A stretch of DNA of 32,888 nt from Betaproteobacteria bacterium (GTDB lineage: Bacteria; Pseudomonadota; Gammaproteobacteria; Burkholderiales; SG8-39). The stretch lies in assembly GCA_019237595.1 (NCBI GenBank), contig JAFAGU010000376.1:1-32888 (forward strand), read 5' to 3'. The notes below the pieces were generated by a model that was not told where the DNA came from, did no database searches, and saw only the letters and a program-made list of their open reading frames with translations. A program made the translations under genes and the position numbers. Below, piece after piece: positions 25,523 through 32,888 of this stretch. Positions within the stretch are counted from its first letter, which is position 1; every line of letters begins with the position of its first letter.

Positions 25523-26165
25523 TCAGCGATTCCGGGCTTGCGCCCAGGAAGAAGGCCAGGCGAAGTCCCCACATGAGCGCGATGGTGCGAAGCACGCCGC
25601 GGCGTTCCCAGCGCCGGCCCGAGGTACGCACGCGCGCGCGCAGACACGCCGGGCGCCCGAGGCGCTTCATCGCCTTGCTGAAGGCGACGTCTTCCATGAG
25701 CGCAATCGCAGGGAAGCCGGGGAACGCATCCCGGCGCACGAAGATCGCCTGGTCGCCGGTCGCTATTCCGGTGAGCCGCGAGCGCGCATTCATTGCCGCC
25801 GCGACCACCGCGAGCATCGGGTGCGGTCCGTCGATCCGCACGTCGAAGCGGCCCCAGCAGCGCTGGCGCAGGGCTTCCTCGACGAGCCGGTCCGCGTCTG
25901 TCGGAAGGAGCGTATCGGCATGCAGGAAGACGAGCGCCTCGCCGCTCGCGGCGGCGGCGCCGGCGTTCATCTGCAGGGCGCGCCCTCGCGGCGCTTGCAG
26001 GAAACGGTCGCAGTGGGGCCGCGCGAGCGCCTCCGTCGCATCGCGGCTGCCGCCGTCGACGACGATGACTTCATGCCCGCGCTCGCGCAGCAGCGAAAGC
26101 GAGCGCAACGTCTCGGCGATCGAGCCGGCCTCGTCGAGGCATGGGACCACGATGGAGATTTTCAA
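25503..26165 (-). CDS. GT2-like glycosyltransferase (rSAM/selenodomain-associated transferase 2 type)
   Basis: This 220-residue protein is a family 2 glycosyltransferase-like protein. It has the opening ISIVVPCLDEAGSIAETLRSL, VIVVDGGSRDATEALA, the region GRALQMNAGAAAASGEALVFLHADTLLP, with the D-x-D-like pattern HAD, and a C-terminal GIATGDQAIFVRRDAFPGFPAIALMEDVAF. The motifs match the TIGR04283 group, transferase 2, rSAM/selenodomain-associated. It starts with TTG at 26165, overlapping the preceding stop as TTGA, and there is no signal peptide. Its final hydrophobic segment, RTIALMWGLRLAFFLGA, may associate with the membrane. The acceptor is unknown. Confidence 0.9.
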   Translation of the reverse strand: MKISIVVPCLDEAGSIAETLRSLSLLRERGHEVIVVDGGSRDATEALARPHCDRFLQAPRGRALQMNAGAAAASGEALVFLHADTLLPTDADRLVEEALRQRCWGRFDVRIDGPHPMLAVVAAAMNARSRLTGIATGDQAIFVRRDAFPGFPAIALMEDVAFSKAMKRLGRPACLRARVRTSGRRWERRGVLRTIALMWGLRLAFFLGASPESLRRRYEA

Positions 26166-28309
26166 CCGCGCATCCAGGCGTGGAGCCTTTCCACCGCGGC
26201 GAGCGCGCCCTGCGGGGCATGCGCGCGCTTCCAGGCGCCCGCGGCGTACTTGTTCGCTTCGGAGAGCGTGGGATAGATATGGATGGTGCCGAGTATCCTG
26301 TTCAGGCCGATGCCGTGCTTCATGGCAGACACGAACTCGCCGATGAGCTCGCCCGCATGCTCGCCCACGATCGTCGCCCCGAGCACGCGGTCCTTGCCCG
26401 GGACCGTCAGCACCTTCACGAACCCGTGCGCCTCGCCGTCGGCGATCGCGCGGTCGAGGTCGTCCAGGCCGTAGCGCGTGACTTCATAGGCAATGCCGCG
26501 TTCCTTGGCCTCGGTTTCGTTCAAGCCGACGCGCGCGACCTCCGGTTCGGTGAACGTCGCCCACGGGATGACCGAGTAGTCGGCGCGGAACTTCCGTGCG
26601 TAGCCGAAGAGCGCGTTCACGGCCGCGTACCAGGCCTGGTGCGAAGCGGTATGGGTGAACTGGTAAGGCCCCGCCACGTCGCCGCAGGCGTAGATGTTCG
26701 GGTACGAGGTCTGGAGGTACTCGTTCGTCTGCACCGTGCCGCCGCGCGCCGTGGCGATGCCGAGCTCCTCGAGCCCGTAGCCCGCCGTATTCGCGACGCG
26801 CCCGACGGCGCAAAGCAGCCGGTCAAACTCGATCTCGCATTCGCGCCCGTCCGCCTCGCACGCCAGTCGCGCGCCCCCCGCGGACACGCGCACTTCCTTC
26901 GCGCGATGGCCGGTGCGGACATCGATGCCTTCGGCCACGAAGCGCGCCTTGACCTGCTCCGATACCTCGGGATCCTCGCGGGCGAGGAGCCTCGGCAGGA
27001 GCTCGACCTGCGTTACGCGCGAGCCCAGGCGGGCGAAGGCCTGGGCGAGCTCGCAGCCAATCGGCCCGCCGCCCAGCACCGCGAGCCGTCGCGGCAGCTC
27101 GCGAAGGCTCCAGACGTTGTCGGAGGTGAGCACGTCGATCAACTCGATGCCGGGAATGGGCGGAACGAATGGCCGCGCGCCGGCGGCAATGACGATGGCA
27201 CGGGTCGTGAGGACCGTCTTGCCGCGCTCGCCTCTCACCTCGACGGTCCAAGGCGAAGTGATCCGCGCCTCGCCCCGCAGGCACTCCACCCCGAGCCCCT
27301 CGTAGCGCTCGATCGAGTCGTGCGGCGCGACGTTGGCGACGACTCTCTGCACGCGCTCCATGACCTCCCGAAAGTCCACTTCGACGCTCGCGCCCGCGAG
27401 CCCGAACTCCTTCGCCCGGCGCACAAGCGACACGACGCGCGCCGTGCGCAGGAGCGCCTTCGAAGGCACGCATCCGGTGTTCAGGCAGTCGCCGCCCATC
27501 CGGTGCTTCTCCACCAGGGTGACCTTTGCCTTCACGGCTGCCGCGATATAGGCGGAGACGAGCCCCGCCGAGCCGGCGCCGATCACCACGAGGTTGCGGT
27601 CGAAGCGGGCAGGCTTGCGCCAGCGCGCGTACACCTTGCGGGCCGCCGCCGCGTCGAGCGCCTTCTTCGCGAAGAGGGGAAAGAACCCCAGCAGCAGGAA
27701 GGCGCCGATGAGCGCGGGCGAGAGCACGTCGCGCGGCGAGGAAAGCGTGGCGAGCTCCCGGCCGGCGTTCACATAGACGAGCGTCCCGGCGAGCATGCCG
27801 AGCTGGCTCACCCAGTAGAAGGTCCGCACCGGCAGCGCGGTGAGCCCCATGGCGAGATTGATCAGGAAGAACGGGATGGCGGGCGTGAGGCGGAGCGCGA
27901 AAAGGTAGAACGCACCGTCGCGCGCGATGCCTGCATCCACGCGGCGCAACGCGTCCGGGAAGCGCCGCCGCACCCACTCGGCGAAGAGATAGCGGCTCGC
28001 AAGGAAGGCGAGCGTCGCGCCGATGGACGACGCGAACGACACGAGCACCGTCCCCCATAGGAGGCCGAACACCGCGCCGGCGATGAGCGTGAGAAGCGTG
28101 GCACCCGGGAGCGACAGGCCGGTGACCGCGACGTAGAGCGCGAAGAAGGAAGCGACGGCCGAGCCCGGATGGTCCGCAAAAAGCGCATCGACGGATTGCC
28201 GCGCCGCCTGGAGGTTTGCGAAGCTGAGCAGGCGCACGCCGCCGAGCGCGAAGAATGCGACGGCCGCGACGACGAGGAACGCAAGGAGCGCGAGCTTGCG
28301 CGGGCTCAC
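26162..28309 (-). CDS. fusion of TVP38/DedA-like membrane domain and mercuric-reductase-like flavoprotein
   Basis: This 715-residue protein is a two-domain fusion. Residues about 1-225 form a TVP38/TMEM64 (VTT/DedA-superfamily) membrane domain with LSLPGATLLTLIAGAVFGLLWG and ALRLTPAIPFFLINLAMGL. Residues about 238-715 form a class I pyridine nucleotide-disulfide oxidoreductase: GAGSAG FAD motif at 244-249, redox pair C275 and C280 in GGDCLNTGCVPSK, an NAD(P) site GGGPIGCELAQAFARLG, and HIYPTLSE at 677-684 as the C-terminal base. It lacks the heavy-metal N-terminal domain and C-terminal Cys pair of MerA. The GTG at 28309 overlaps the phosphoesterase stop as GTGA; upstream extension lies in that gene. 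Confidence 0.93.
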   Translation of the reverse strand: MSPRKLALLAFLVVAAVAFFALGGVRLLSFANLQAARQSVDALFADHPGSAVASFFALYVAVTGLSLPGATLLTLIAGAVFGLLWGTVLVSFASSIGATLAFLASRYLFAEWVRRRFPDALRRVDAGIARDGAFYLFALRLTPAIPFFLINLAMGLTALPVRTFYWVSQLGMLAGTLVYVNAGRELATLSSPRDVLSPALIGAFLLLGFFPLFAKKALDAAAARKVYARWRKPARFDRNLVVIGAGSAGLVSAYIAAAVKAKVTLVEKHRMGGDCLNTGCVPSKALLRTARVVSLVRRAKEFGLAGASVEVDFREVMERVQRVVANVAPHDSIERYEGLGVECLRGEARITSPWTVEVRGERGKTVLTTRAIVIAAGARPFVPPIPGIELIDVLTSDNVWSLRELPRRLAVLGGGPIGCELAQAFARLGSRVTQVELLPRLLAREDPEVSEQVKARFVAEGIDVRTGHRAKEVRVSAGGARLACEADGRECEIEFDRLLCAVGRVANTAGYGLEELGIATARGGTVQTNEYLQTSYPNIYACGDVAGPYQFTHTASHQAWYAAVNALFGYARKFRADYSVIPWATFTEPEVARVGLNETEAKERGIAYEVTRYGLDDLDRAIADGEAHGFVKVLTVPGKDRVLGATIVGEHAGELIGEFVSAMKHGIGLNRILGTIHIYPTLSEANKYAAGAWKRAHAPQGALAAVERLHAWMRG

Positions 28310-29254
28310 GCCGCGAGCGAGACGGCTTCGCGCCGCGCCTGCGCTCGCGAATAGCGCGGGCCGTTCGCAATGCGCTCGAAGTAGGACCGGTGCGCATCGG
28401 AACCGGCCGGCCATTGCTCGAGGAATTTCGCCCGCCACGCCCGCTCGTCGTAGTTCACGGCGATGGCCTCGACGTGCAGCGCACCGGCGCGCAGCGAATA
28501 CAGGGCGTCGCCGGAAGGCGAGACGGCGATGCGCGTCGCGACGCCGAAGCGCTCGCCGTGAAAATTCGGCATGCCGGCCGCGCCATTGTTCGCGAGGACG
28601 CGCCCGTCTGGAAACCCCTGCGCGACGGGCAGGCAGGTGTGGCTGGAGGCAACGACGCGCACGTCGGCCTCGTCGAAAGCGCGTTCTGCCGCGGCAAGTC
28701 CGCCGGGAAGGGCGAGCGCCTCCTGCGAGAACGCCCAGCCGGCAAGCGAATCAGCGTCGCCGTGAACGATCGCCACGCGCTCGCTCCCGACCCGTGCGAC
28801 GAGATGCATCGGGAGCGCCCGCAAGCGCACGAGCACGTCGGGAAAGCGCGCCGCCGTTTCGCGCAGGCGAGCGAGGATGTGGTTCGAGCGCTCGACCGTC
28901 CCCTCGTCCACCCATTCCGGATAACCGCACCCGCAACCCGCGCCTTCGCTAGGCGATGCAAGCTCCGTCTCGACATTGCCTCGCGTGCTCGCGTATTGCC
29001 CCACGCCTTGCTCGATGCGAAGGAAGTCGCCCTCTTCAATGTCGAACCAGTGGAAGTCGCCATTGAAGACGAGCGCCGTGGCGCCGCGCTCGGCCGCATG
29101 GCGCTCGACGAGCGCCTGCAGCGCGAAGGGATTGCCGTAGAGGCCGCCCGCGACCCAGAGCGCATCGACTTCGAGATCGGGCGCGCGTCGAAGTGCCCGC
29201 GCGCCGTAGCGGTATTCCACCGGACAGGCGCGGCCGGGGGCGCTGCCCGGCCCG

Positions 29255-29262
<8 letters not shown>
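28306..29262 (-). CDS. calcineurin-like metallophosphoesterase family protein with altered first motif
   Basis: The 318-residue protein resembles calcineurin-like phosphoesterases: NGDFHWFD at 67-74, GNVE at 95-98, HGD at 167-169 and SSHTCLP at 206-212. The normal N-terminal metal site G-D-x-H-G-N appears as GGLYGN (39-44), so the usual Asp and His ligands are replaced by Gly and Tyr; the enzyme may be inactive, use another metal arrangement, or bind a different substrate. A CGCG cysteine pair at about 110-112 is also unusual. Its ATG overlaps the ArsS-like stop by eight bases, and its stop overlaps the fusion gene start by four. The gene clearly belongs to the five-gene cassette. Confidence 0.8.
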
Positions 29263-30211
<949 letters not shown>

Positions 30212-30246
30212 GGACCTACAGTCGCGGGAAGTACGCCTAGCTTACA

Positions 30247-30260
30247 GGGGCCGCGGCCCC
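30247..30260. repeat. 14-bp palindrome downstream of the cNMP-binding gene
   Basis: The bases ggggccgcggcccc form a perfect 14-base palindrome in the 62-base gap between the cNMP-binding gene and the arsS-like gene. There is no T tract after it on either strand, so it is not a typical intrinsic terminator. The gap holds nothing else I recognise. Confidence 0.35.
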
Positions 30261-30273
30261 GCGTGCCGCCGGG

Positions 30274-30825
30274 TCAGACGACGTTGGCCGCCTGCGCCGC
30301 GCGCTCGTCCAGCGCACCGATGAGGCGCGCGCTCGTGGCCCGCAGCCGCTGCGAGAGCATGAGCACGAGCTCCATGAGGATCTTGGCGCCGAGCATGGGC
30401 TGCTCGACGATGATGCGGGCGAGGCTTTCGCGATCGAGCACGGCGACGACCGTGGGCGCGGTCGCGACGCAGGTGGCGAAGCGCGCCTCGCCGTCGATCA
30501 TCGACATCTCGCCGACGGTCTTCCCGGCGTCGAGCGTGGCGAGGAGCTGCGCGGCGTGGGCGGCGTCGCGCTTGCGCACCTCGACCCGGCCCTCGACGAT
30601 CATGAGCATGAAGTCGCCCGGGTCTCCTTCGCGCAGGACCTCGGCGCCGGCGTTCGCGCGGTAGAGATCCATGAAGTGCGCGAGCAGGCGCACTTCAGCC
30701 GGGGAGAAATTCTCGAGCAGCGCGCAGCGCGGGATGAGCGCGTGGATCTTCGGCGCCTGCTTCGTCGCGTCGCCGAGGTATTCCAAGTGTCCGAGCTGCT
30801 TCGGCCGGTCCCCCATGCGGCGCAT
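30274..30825 (-). CDS. cyclic nucleotide-binding domain protein (no DNA-binding domain)
   Basis: The protein of about 183 residues has one Crp-type cyclic-nucleotide-binding domain: LLENFSPAEVRLLAHFM, then REGDPGDFMLMIVEGRVEVRK and the phosphate-binding cassette GKTVGEMSMIDGEARFATCVA. After it comes only a C-terminal helix (LMELVLMLSQRLRATSARLIGAL) and no helix-turn-helix, so it is a sensor or regulatory subunit rather than a transcription factor. The start may be ATG 30825 or ATG 30816; neither has a strong Shine-Dalgarno. It follows aroG by 16 bases, so it may share the aroG transcript and attenuator control. Ligand and partner are unknown. Confidence 0.85.
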   Translation of the reverse strand: MRRMGDRPKQLGHLEYLGDATKQAPKIHALIPRCALLENFSPAEVRLLAHFMDLYRANAGAEVLREGDPGDFMLMIVEGRVEVRKRDAAHAAQLLATLDAGKTVGEMSMIDGEARFATCVATAPTVVAVLDRESLARIIVEQPMLGAKILMELVLMLSQRLRATSARLIGALDERAAQAANVV

Positions 30826-30841
30826 TATGCCCAATCGACGC

Positions 30842-31948
30842 CTACTTGAGGCGCCGGCGCTTGCGGACGGCTTCCGCGAGCGCCGCGAGGAGCCCCATGG
30901 AGGCTTCCCAGCCGAGGCACGCATCGGTGATGCTCTGCCCGAACGCGAGCGGCTTGCCGGGCACCAGCTCCTGGCGCCCCTCGACGAGGTGCGACTCCAC
31001 CATCACGCCGAGGATCCGGCGCTCGCCACCGGCAACCTGCCCGGCGACCTCGCGGGCAACCTCGACCTGGCGCTCGTACTTCTTCGCCGCGTTGGCGTGA
31101 GAGCAGTCGATCATCAGGCGCTCGGGGAGCTTCGCCTTCTTCAGCTCCTCGCAGGCCGCCTGCACCGACGCGGCGTCGTAGTTGGGCGCCTTCCCCCCGC
31201 GCAGGATGATGTGGCAATCCTCGTTGCCGCGCGTCTCGACGATGGCGACGTCCCCGCTCTTGTGCACGGACAGGAAGTGGTGGCTCTGCCGCGCCGCGAG
31301 CAGCGCATCGACCGCGATCCGCACGTTGCCGTCGGTCCCGTTCTTGAACCCCACTGGCGCAGAGAGCCCCGAGGCGAGCTCGCGGTGGACCTGGCTCTCG
31401 GTCGTGCGCGCGCCGATCGCGCCCCACGAGACGAGGTCGCCGATGTATTGCGGCGAGATCACGTCGAGGAACTCGCAGCCAGCCGGCATGCCGGCGCGGT
31501 TGATGCGCACGAGCAGGTCGCGCGCGATGCGAAGCCCTTCGTTGATGCGGAAGCTGCCGTCGAGGTACGGATCGTTGATCAGGCCTTTCCAGCCCACCGT
31601 CGTGCGCGGCTTCTCGAAATAGACGCGCATCACGATCTCGAGGTCGTCGCGGTGCTTCTCGCGCTCGCCCGCGAGCTTTTCGGCGTATTGCACCGCCGCC
31701 GTTGGGTCGTGGATCGAGCAGGGGCCGATGACCACCAGCATCCGGTCGGACTTCCCGCGCAGGATGTCCCGCACCTTGCGGCGCGTGTCGGCGATCAGCC
31801 GCTCCGCCGGCGTGCCCTGGATCGGGAAGAACCGGATCAGGTGCTCCGGCGGCGGCAGCGGGACGATGTTCTCGATGCGTTCGTCGTCGGTCGACGAGGT
31901 CTTGTCCGTCGGCACCGCGGGGGCGAGGTAGTTGTCGGTCGGGGTCAT
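30842..31948 (-). CDS. aroG: 3-deoxy-7-phosphoheptulonate synthase, type I (DAHP synthase)
   Basis: This enzyme condenses phosphoenolpyruvate and erythrose 4-phosphate in the first step of the shikimate pathway. The 368-residue protein has the type I motifs VVIGPCSIHDPTAAVQYA (about 72-89), MRVYFEKPRTTVGWKGLINDP, GARTTESQVHRELASGL, VGFKNGTDGN and the metal-site MIDCSHANA, with GVMVESHLVEG near the C-terminus. An N-terminal extension of about 35 residues carries regulatory residues in AroF/G/H types; which amino acid inhibits it cannot be read with certainty. A Phe/Tyr-rich leader peptide and attenuator precede it, so Phe (and Tyr) supply probably controls transcription. Confidence 0.95.
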   Translation of the reverse strand: MTPTDNYLAPAVPTDKTSSTDDERIENIVPLPPPEHLIRFFPIQGTPAERLIADTRRKVRDILRGKSDRMLVVIGPCSIHDPTAAVQYAEKLAGEREKHRDDLEIVMRVYFEKPRTTVGWKGLINDPYLDGSFRINEGLRIARDLLVRINRAGMPAGCEFLDVISPQYIGDLVSWGAIGARTTESQVHRELASGLSAPVGFKNGTDGNVRIAVDALLAARQSHHFLSVHKSGDVAIVETRGNEDCHIILRGGKAPNYDAASVQAACEELKKAKLPERLMIDCSHANAAKKYERQVEVAREVAGQVAGGERRILGVMVESHLVEGRQELVPGKPLAFGQSITDACLGWEASMGLLAALAEAVRKRRRLK

Positions 31949-31975
31949 GGTCGCGTTCTCGTTTGGAGTCGGCCC

Positions 31976-32011
31976 AAAAAAAAACCGCCAGGCTTTCGGC
32001 GCTGGCGGTTT
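31976..32011 (-). terminator. attenuator terminator hairpin before aroG
   Basis: The arms aaaccgccag (31982-31991) and ctggcggttt (32002-32011) form a perfect 10-base inverted repeat around a 10-base loop. On the leftward strand the stem runs straight into nine T (complement of 31976-31984). The terminator lies between the leader peptide stop and the aroG start, about 35 bases before aroG. Confidence 0.85.
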
Positions 32012-32054
32012 CTTCGTGGATTCGGGTTGAGCTTAGCCGGTCCCGTCCGCCAGC
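32001..32054 (-). promoter_or_regulatory. predicted antiterminator pairing for the aroG attenuator
   Basis: The leftward-strand segment GCTGGCGG (complement of 32047-32054), inside leader codons 15-17, is perfectly complementary to CCGCCAGC (complement of 32001-32008), the first arm of the terminator. This 8-base pairing excludes the terminator. A ribosome stalled at the Phe/Tyr codons (codons 5-12) would leave GCTGGCGG free and allow antitermination. A ribosome reaching the stop codon at 32033-32035 would cover it. Confidence 0.65.
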
Positions 32055-32098
32055 AGGCAGGGGAAGTAGAAGAAAAAGCCGTAGAACCAGCGCTTCAT
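32033..32098 (-). CDS. aroG leader peptide, Phe/Tyr-rich
   Basis: A 21-codon frame starts at ATG 32098 and stops with TAA at 32033-32035. It begins MKRWFYGFFFYF, so residues 5-12 include five Phe and two Tyr, right after one Trp; codons used are TTC, TTT and TAC. The rest is PCLLADGTG. Such density of aromatic residues just upstream of an aromatic-pathway gene and a terminator hairpin is the hallmark of a ribosome-mediated attenuator. I see no strong Shine-Dalgarno before the ATG, which is the weakest point of the call. Confidence 0.8.
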   Translation of the reverse strand: MKRWFYGFFFYFPCLLADGTG

Positions 32099-32115
32099 GG
32101 ACGGGATTGAATCAC

Positions 32116-32133
32116 AAAAGCCGGTCTCCGGCT
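32116..32133 (-). terminator. short intrinsic terminator after the thioesterase gene
   Basis: The arms agccgg (32119-32124) and ccggct (32128-32133) with loop tct form a six-base stem; on the leftward strand it is followed by TTTTG. It lies 10 bases past the thioesterase stop. If functional, the aroG leader would need its own promoter within about 20-40 bases, yet none is obvious. Confidence 0.5.
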
Positions 32134-32142
32134 ACTTGGCCC

Positions 32143-32583
32143 TCATTTGGGCCACAGGACCATCTGCGTGCACCGGAAAAGCGCGATCCTGGCCTCGGTC
32201 GCCTCGTTCTCCACCACGGCGTCCCATACCTGGGTCGTGCGGCCCAAGTGCACCGGCGTTGCCTTGCATCGGATCACGCCCTCGCGCGCGGTGCCCAGGA
32301 AATTGGACTTGAGCTCGACGGTCGTGAATCCCTTCGCGCCCTTCGGAAGGAGCGCGATGCACCCGTAGCCGCAGCTCGTGTCGGCGAGCCCGATGACCGA
32401 CGCCGCGTGCAGGTAGCCGTTCGGCGCGAGCAGGACCTTGCGCACCGCCATGCGGCTCTGCACGCCACCCTCGCCGATCGCGAGGATCTCGACGCCGAGC
32501 AGCGCAGGCAGGTAGCCCTCGCCGAAGCGATTCCAGGTCTCCAGCGTCAACCCTTCAGGAAAGGCGGGCGTTGCCGTAGTCAT
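32143..32583 (-). CDS. hotdog-fold thioesterase, PaaI-like
   Basis: This 146-residue protein has the hotdog thioesterase pattern: NRFGEGYLPALLGVEILAIGEGGVQSRMAVRKVLLAPNGYLHAASVIGLADTSCGYG spans residues about 18-74 (helix plus strands, the N-G-x-x-H-A-x-x motif being typical of PaaI/YdiI-type acyl-CoA thioesterases), then FTTVELKSNFLGTAREGVIRCKATPVHLGRTTQVWDAVV. The N-G-Y-L-H-A region carries the usual substrate-binding residues, and an Asp replaces the common Glu (DTSCG). The acyl-CoA substrate is unknown. It lies upstream of, and in the same direction as, the aroG leader, with a small terminator between them. Confidence 0.88.
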   Translation of the reverse strand: MTTATPAFPEGLTLETWNRFGEGYLPALLGVEILAIGEGGVQSRMAVRKVLLAPNGYLHAASVIGLADTSCGYGCIALLPKGAKGFTTVELKSNFLGTAREGVIRCKATPVHLGRTTQVWDAVVENEATEARIALFRCTQMVLWPK

Positions 32584-32709
32584 GGAGAGCTACTTTACCC
32601 GACTGGCACTCCGCCCCCGCGAGTGCCATCCGGAATACTGGTCCGGGGTTTGCTAGATGAAAAGCGCCATGCTAATTTTTTCGCACAAGAACAACAGCCG
32701 GAGGGCACC
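32584..32709. promoter_or_regulatory. divergent intergenic region before the partial end gene
   Basis: These 126 bases lie between the thioesterase start and the rightward gene at 32710. The bases atgctaattttttcgcac form an A/T-rich stretch at about 32669-32686, suitable for a promoter of the rightward gene, and GGAGGG at about 32700-32705 is a good Shine-Dalgarno for it. I see no clear -35/-10 pair. Confidence 0.3.
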
Positions 32710-32888
32710 ATGTCGGCAAGCGTGATACCGATCGCCGGATTCAAGGACGTCTACGACGTTCCCACGGTCGAGAAAGCCCTCGAGGACCTTCCGCCCGCCG
32801 CCAACGAGGCGCTGCGCAGCCTCTACGAGAAGATGGTGCGGCTCGGCGGCCAGCGCTTCACGGTGAAGCCCTCCTCGCTTCCGGACGT
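32710..32888 (+). CDS. protein of unknown function, N-terminal part only
   Basis: An ATG at 32710 with GGAGGG about 5 bases upstream opens a frame that stays open to the last base (59 codons). The visible part is soluble-looking and helical: GFKDVYDVPTVEKALEDLPP, then ANEALRSLYEKMVRLGGQRF and TVKPSSLPDV. No catalytic motif is present in the visible part. It faintly recalls the start of some Burkholderiales AAA ATPases, but the P-loop would lie beyond the window, so I do not assign a function. Confidence 0.6.
   Translation, partial: MSASVIPIAGFKDVYDVPTVEKALEDLPPAANEALRSLYEKMVRLGGQRFTVKPSSLPD

Noticed and set aside
26141..28060. A 639-codon rightward frame opposite the flavoprotein fusion
   Set aside because: Shadow of the fusion gene, which carries FAD, redox and membrane motifs.
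26162..28309. Mercuric reductase MerA and a mer operon
   Set aside because: The redox motif is shared by the whole family; there is no heavy-metal domain, no C-terminal Cys pair and no merR, merT or merP nearby.

Overview
This is a densely packed, strongly GC-rich chromosomal window with almost no intergenic space and very many 1-30 base gene overlaps. The order queG/tsaE-amiC-mutL-miaA, the set exbB-exbD-lpxK-Trm112-like-kdsB-adk divergent from xseA, and two Bug-family (TctC-type) periplasmic receptors point to a betaproteobacterium, most likely Burkholderiales or a neighbouring lineage (inference from gene content; no 16S is present). No tRNA, rRNA, CRISPR array, insertion sequence or prophage gene was recognised.

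Layout. 1-7333 is a housekeeping block: a truncated alpha/beta hydrolase and queG (leftward), then tsaE, amiC, mutL, an SDR and miaA (rightward), with dedA facing amiC. 7235-8438 is a leftward pair, a Bug receptor and a small membrane protein. 8486-9879 is a gluconate module (gnd, gntK). 9876-17243 is a long leftward run: exbB, exbD, lpxK, a Trm112-like gene, kdsB, adk, a K+-independent-type proton-pumping pyrophosphatase (hppA) and a gamma-glutamyltransferase whose signal-peptide codons contain what looks like the hppA terminator. 17244-17724 is the only sizeable gene-free stretch; it holds a cluster of DnaA-box-like sites and two inverted repeats. 17725-21529 runs rightward: xseA, a PduO-type adenosyltransferase, an ECF sigma factor, its anti-sigma factor, a lone receiver domain and a RidA protein. 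21533-24793 is a complete leftward tripartite tricarboxylate transporter (tctB-tctA-tctC).

24869-30211 is the most unusual region: a five-gene leftward cassette with overlapping ends. It encodes an ArsS-like radical SAM/Cys-rich protein, a calcineurin-like phosphoesterase with degenerate metal ligands, a TVP38/DedA membrane domain fused to a mercuric-reductase-like flavoprotein, and two glycosyltransferase-like proteins of the type known as rSAM/selenodomain-associated transferases. The product of this pathway is not established; arsenosugar-type chemistry is one possibility from the ArsS name.

30274-32583 contains a lone cyclic-nucleotide-binding domain protein, a type I DAHP synthase (aroG) and a hotdog thioesterase. 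In front of aroG is what looks like a complete ribosome-mediated attenuator: a 21-codon leader peptide rich in Phe and Tyr, a terminator with a T9 tract, and a segment inside the leader that can pair with the terminator's first arm. I regard this and the five-gene cassette as the two most interesting items. The window ends inside a rightward gene of unknown function at 32710.
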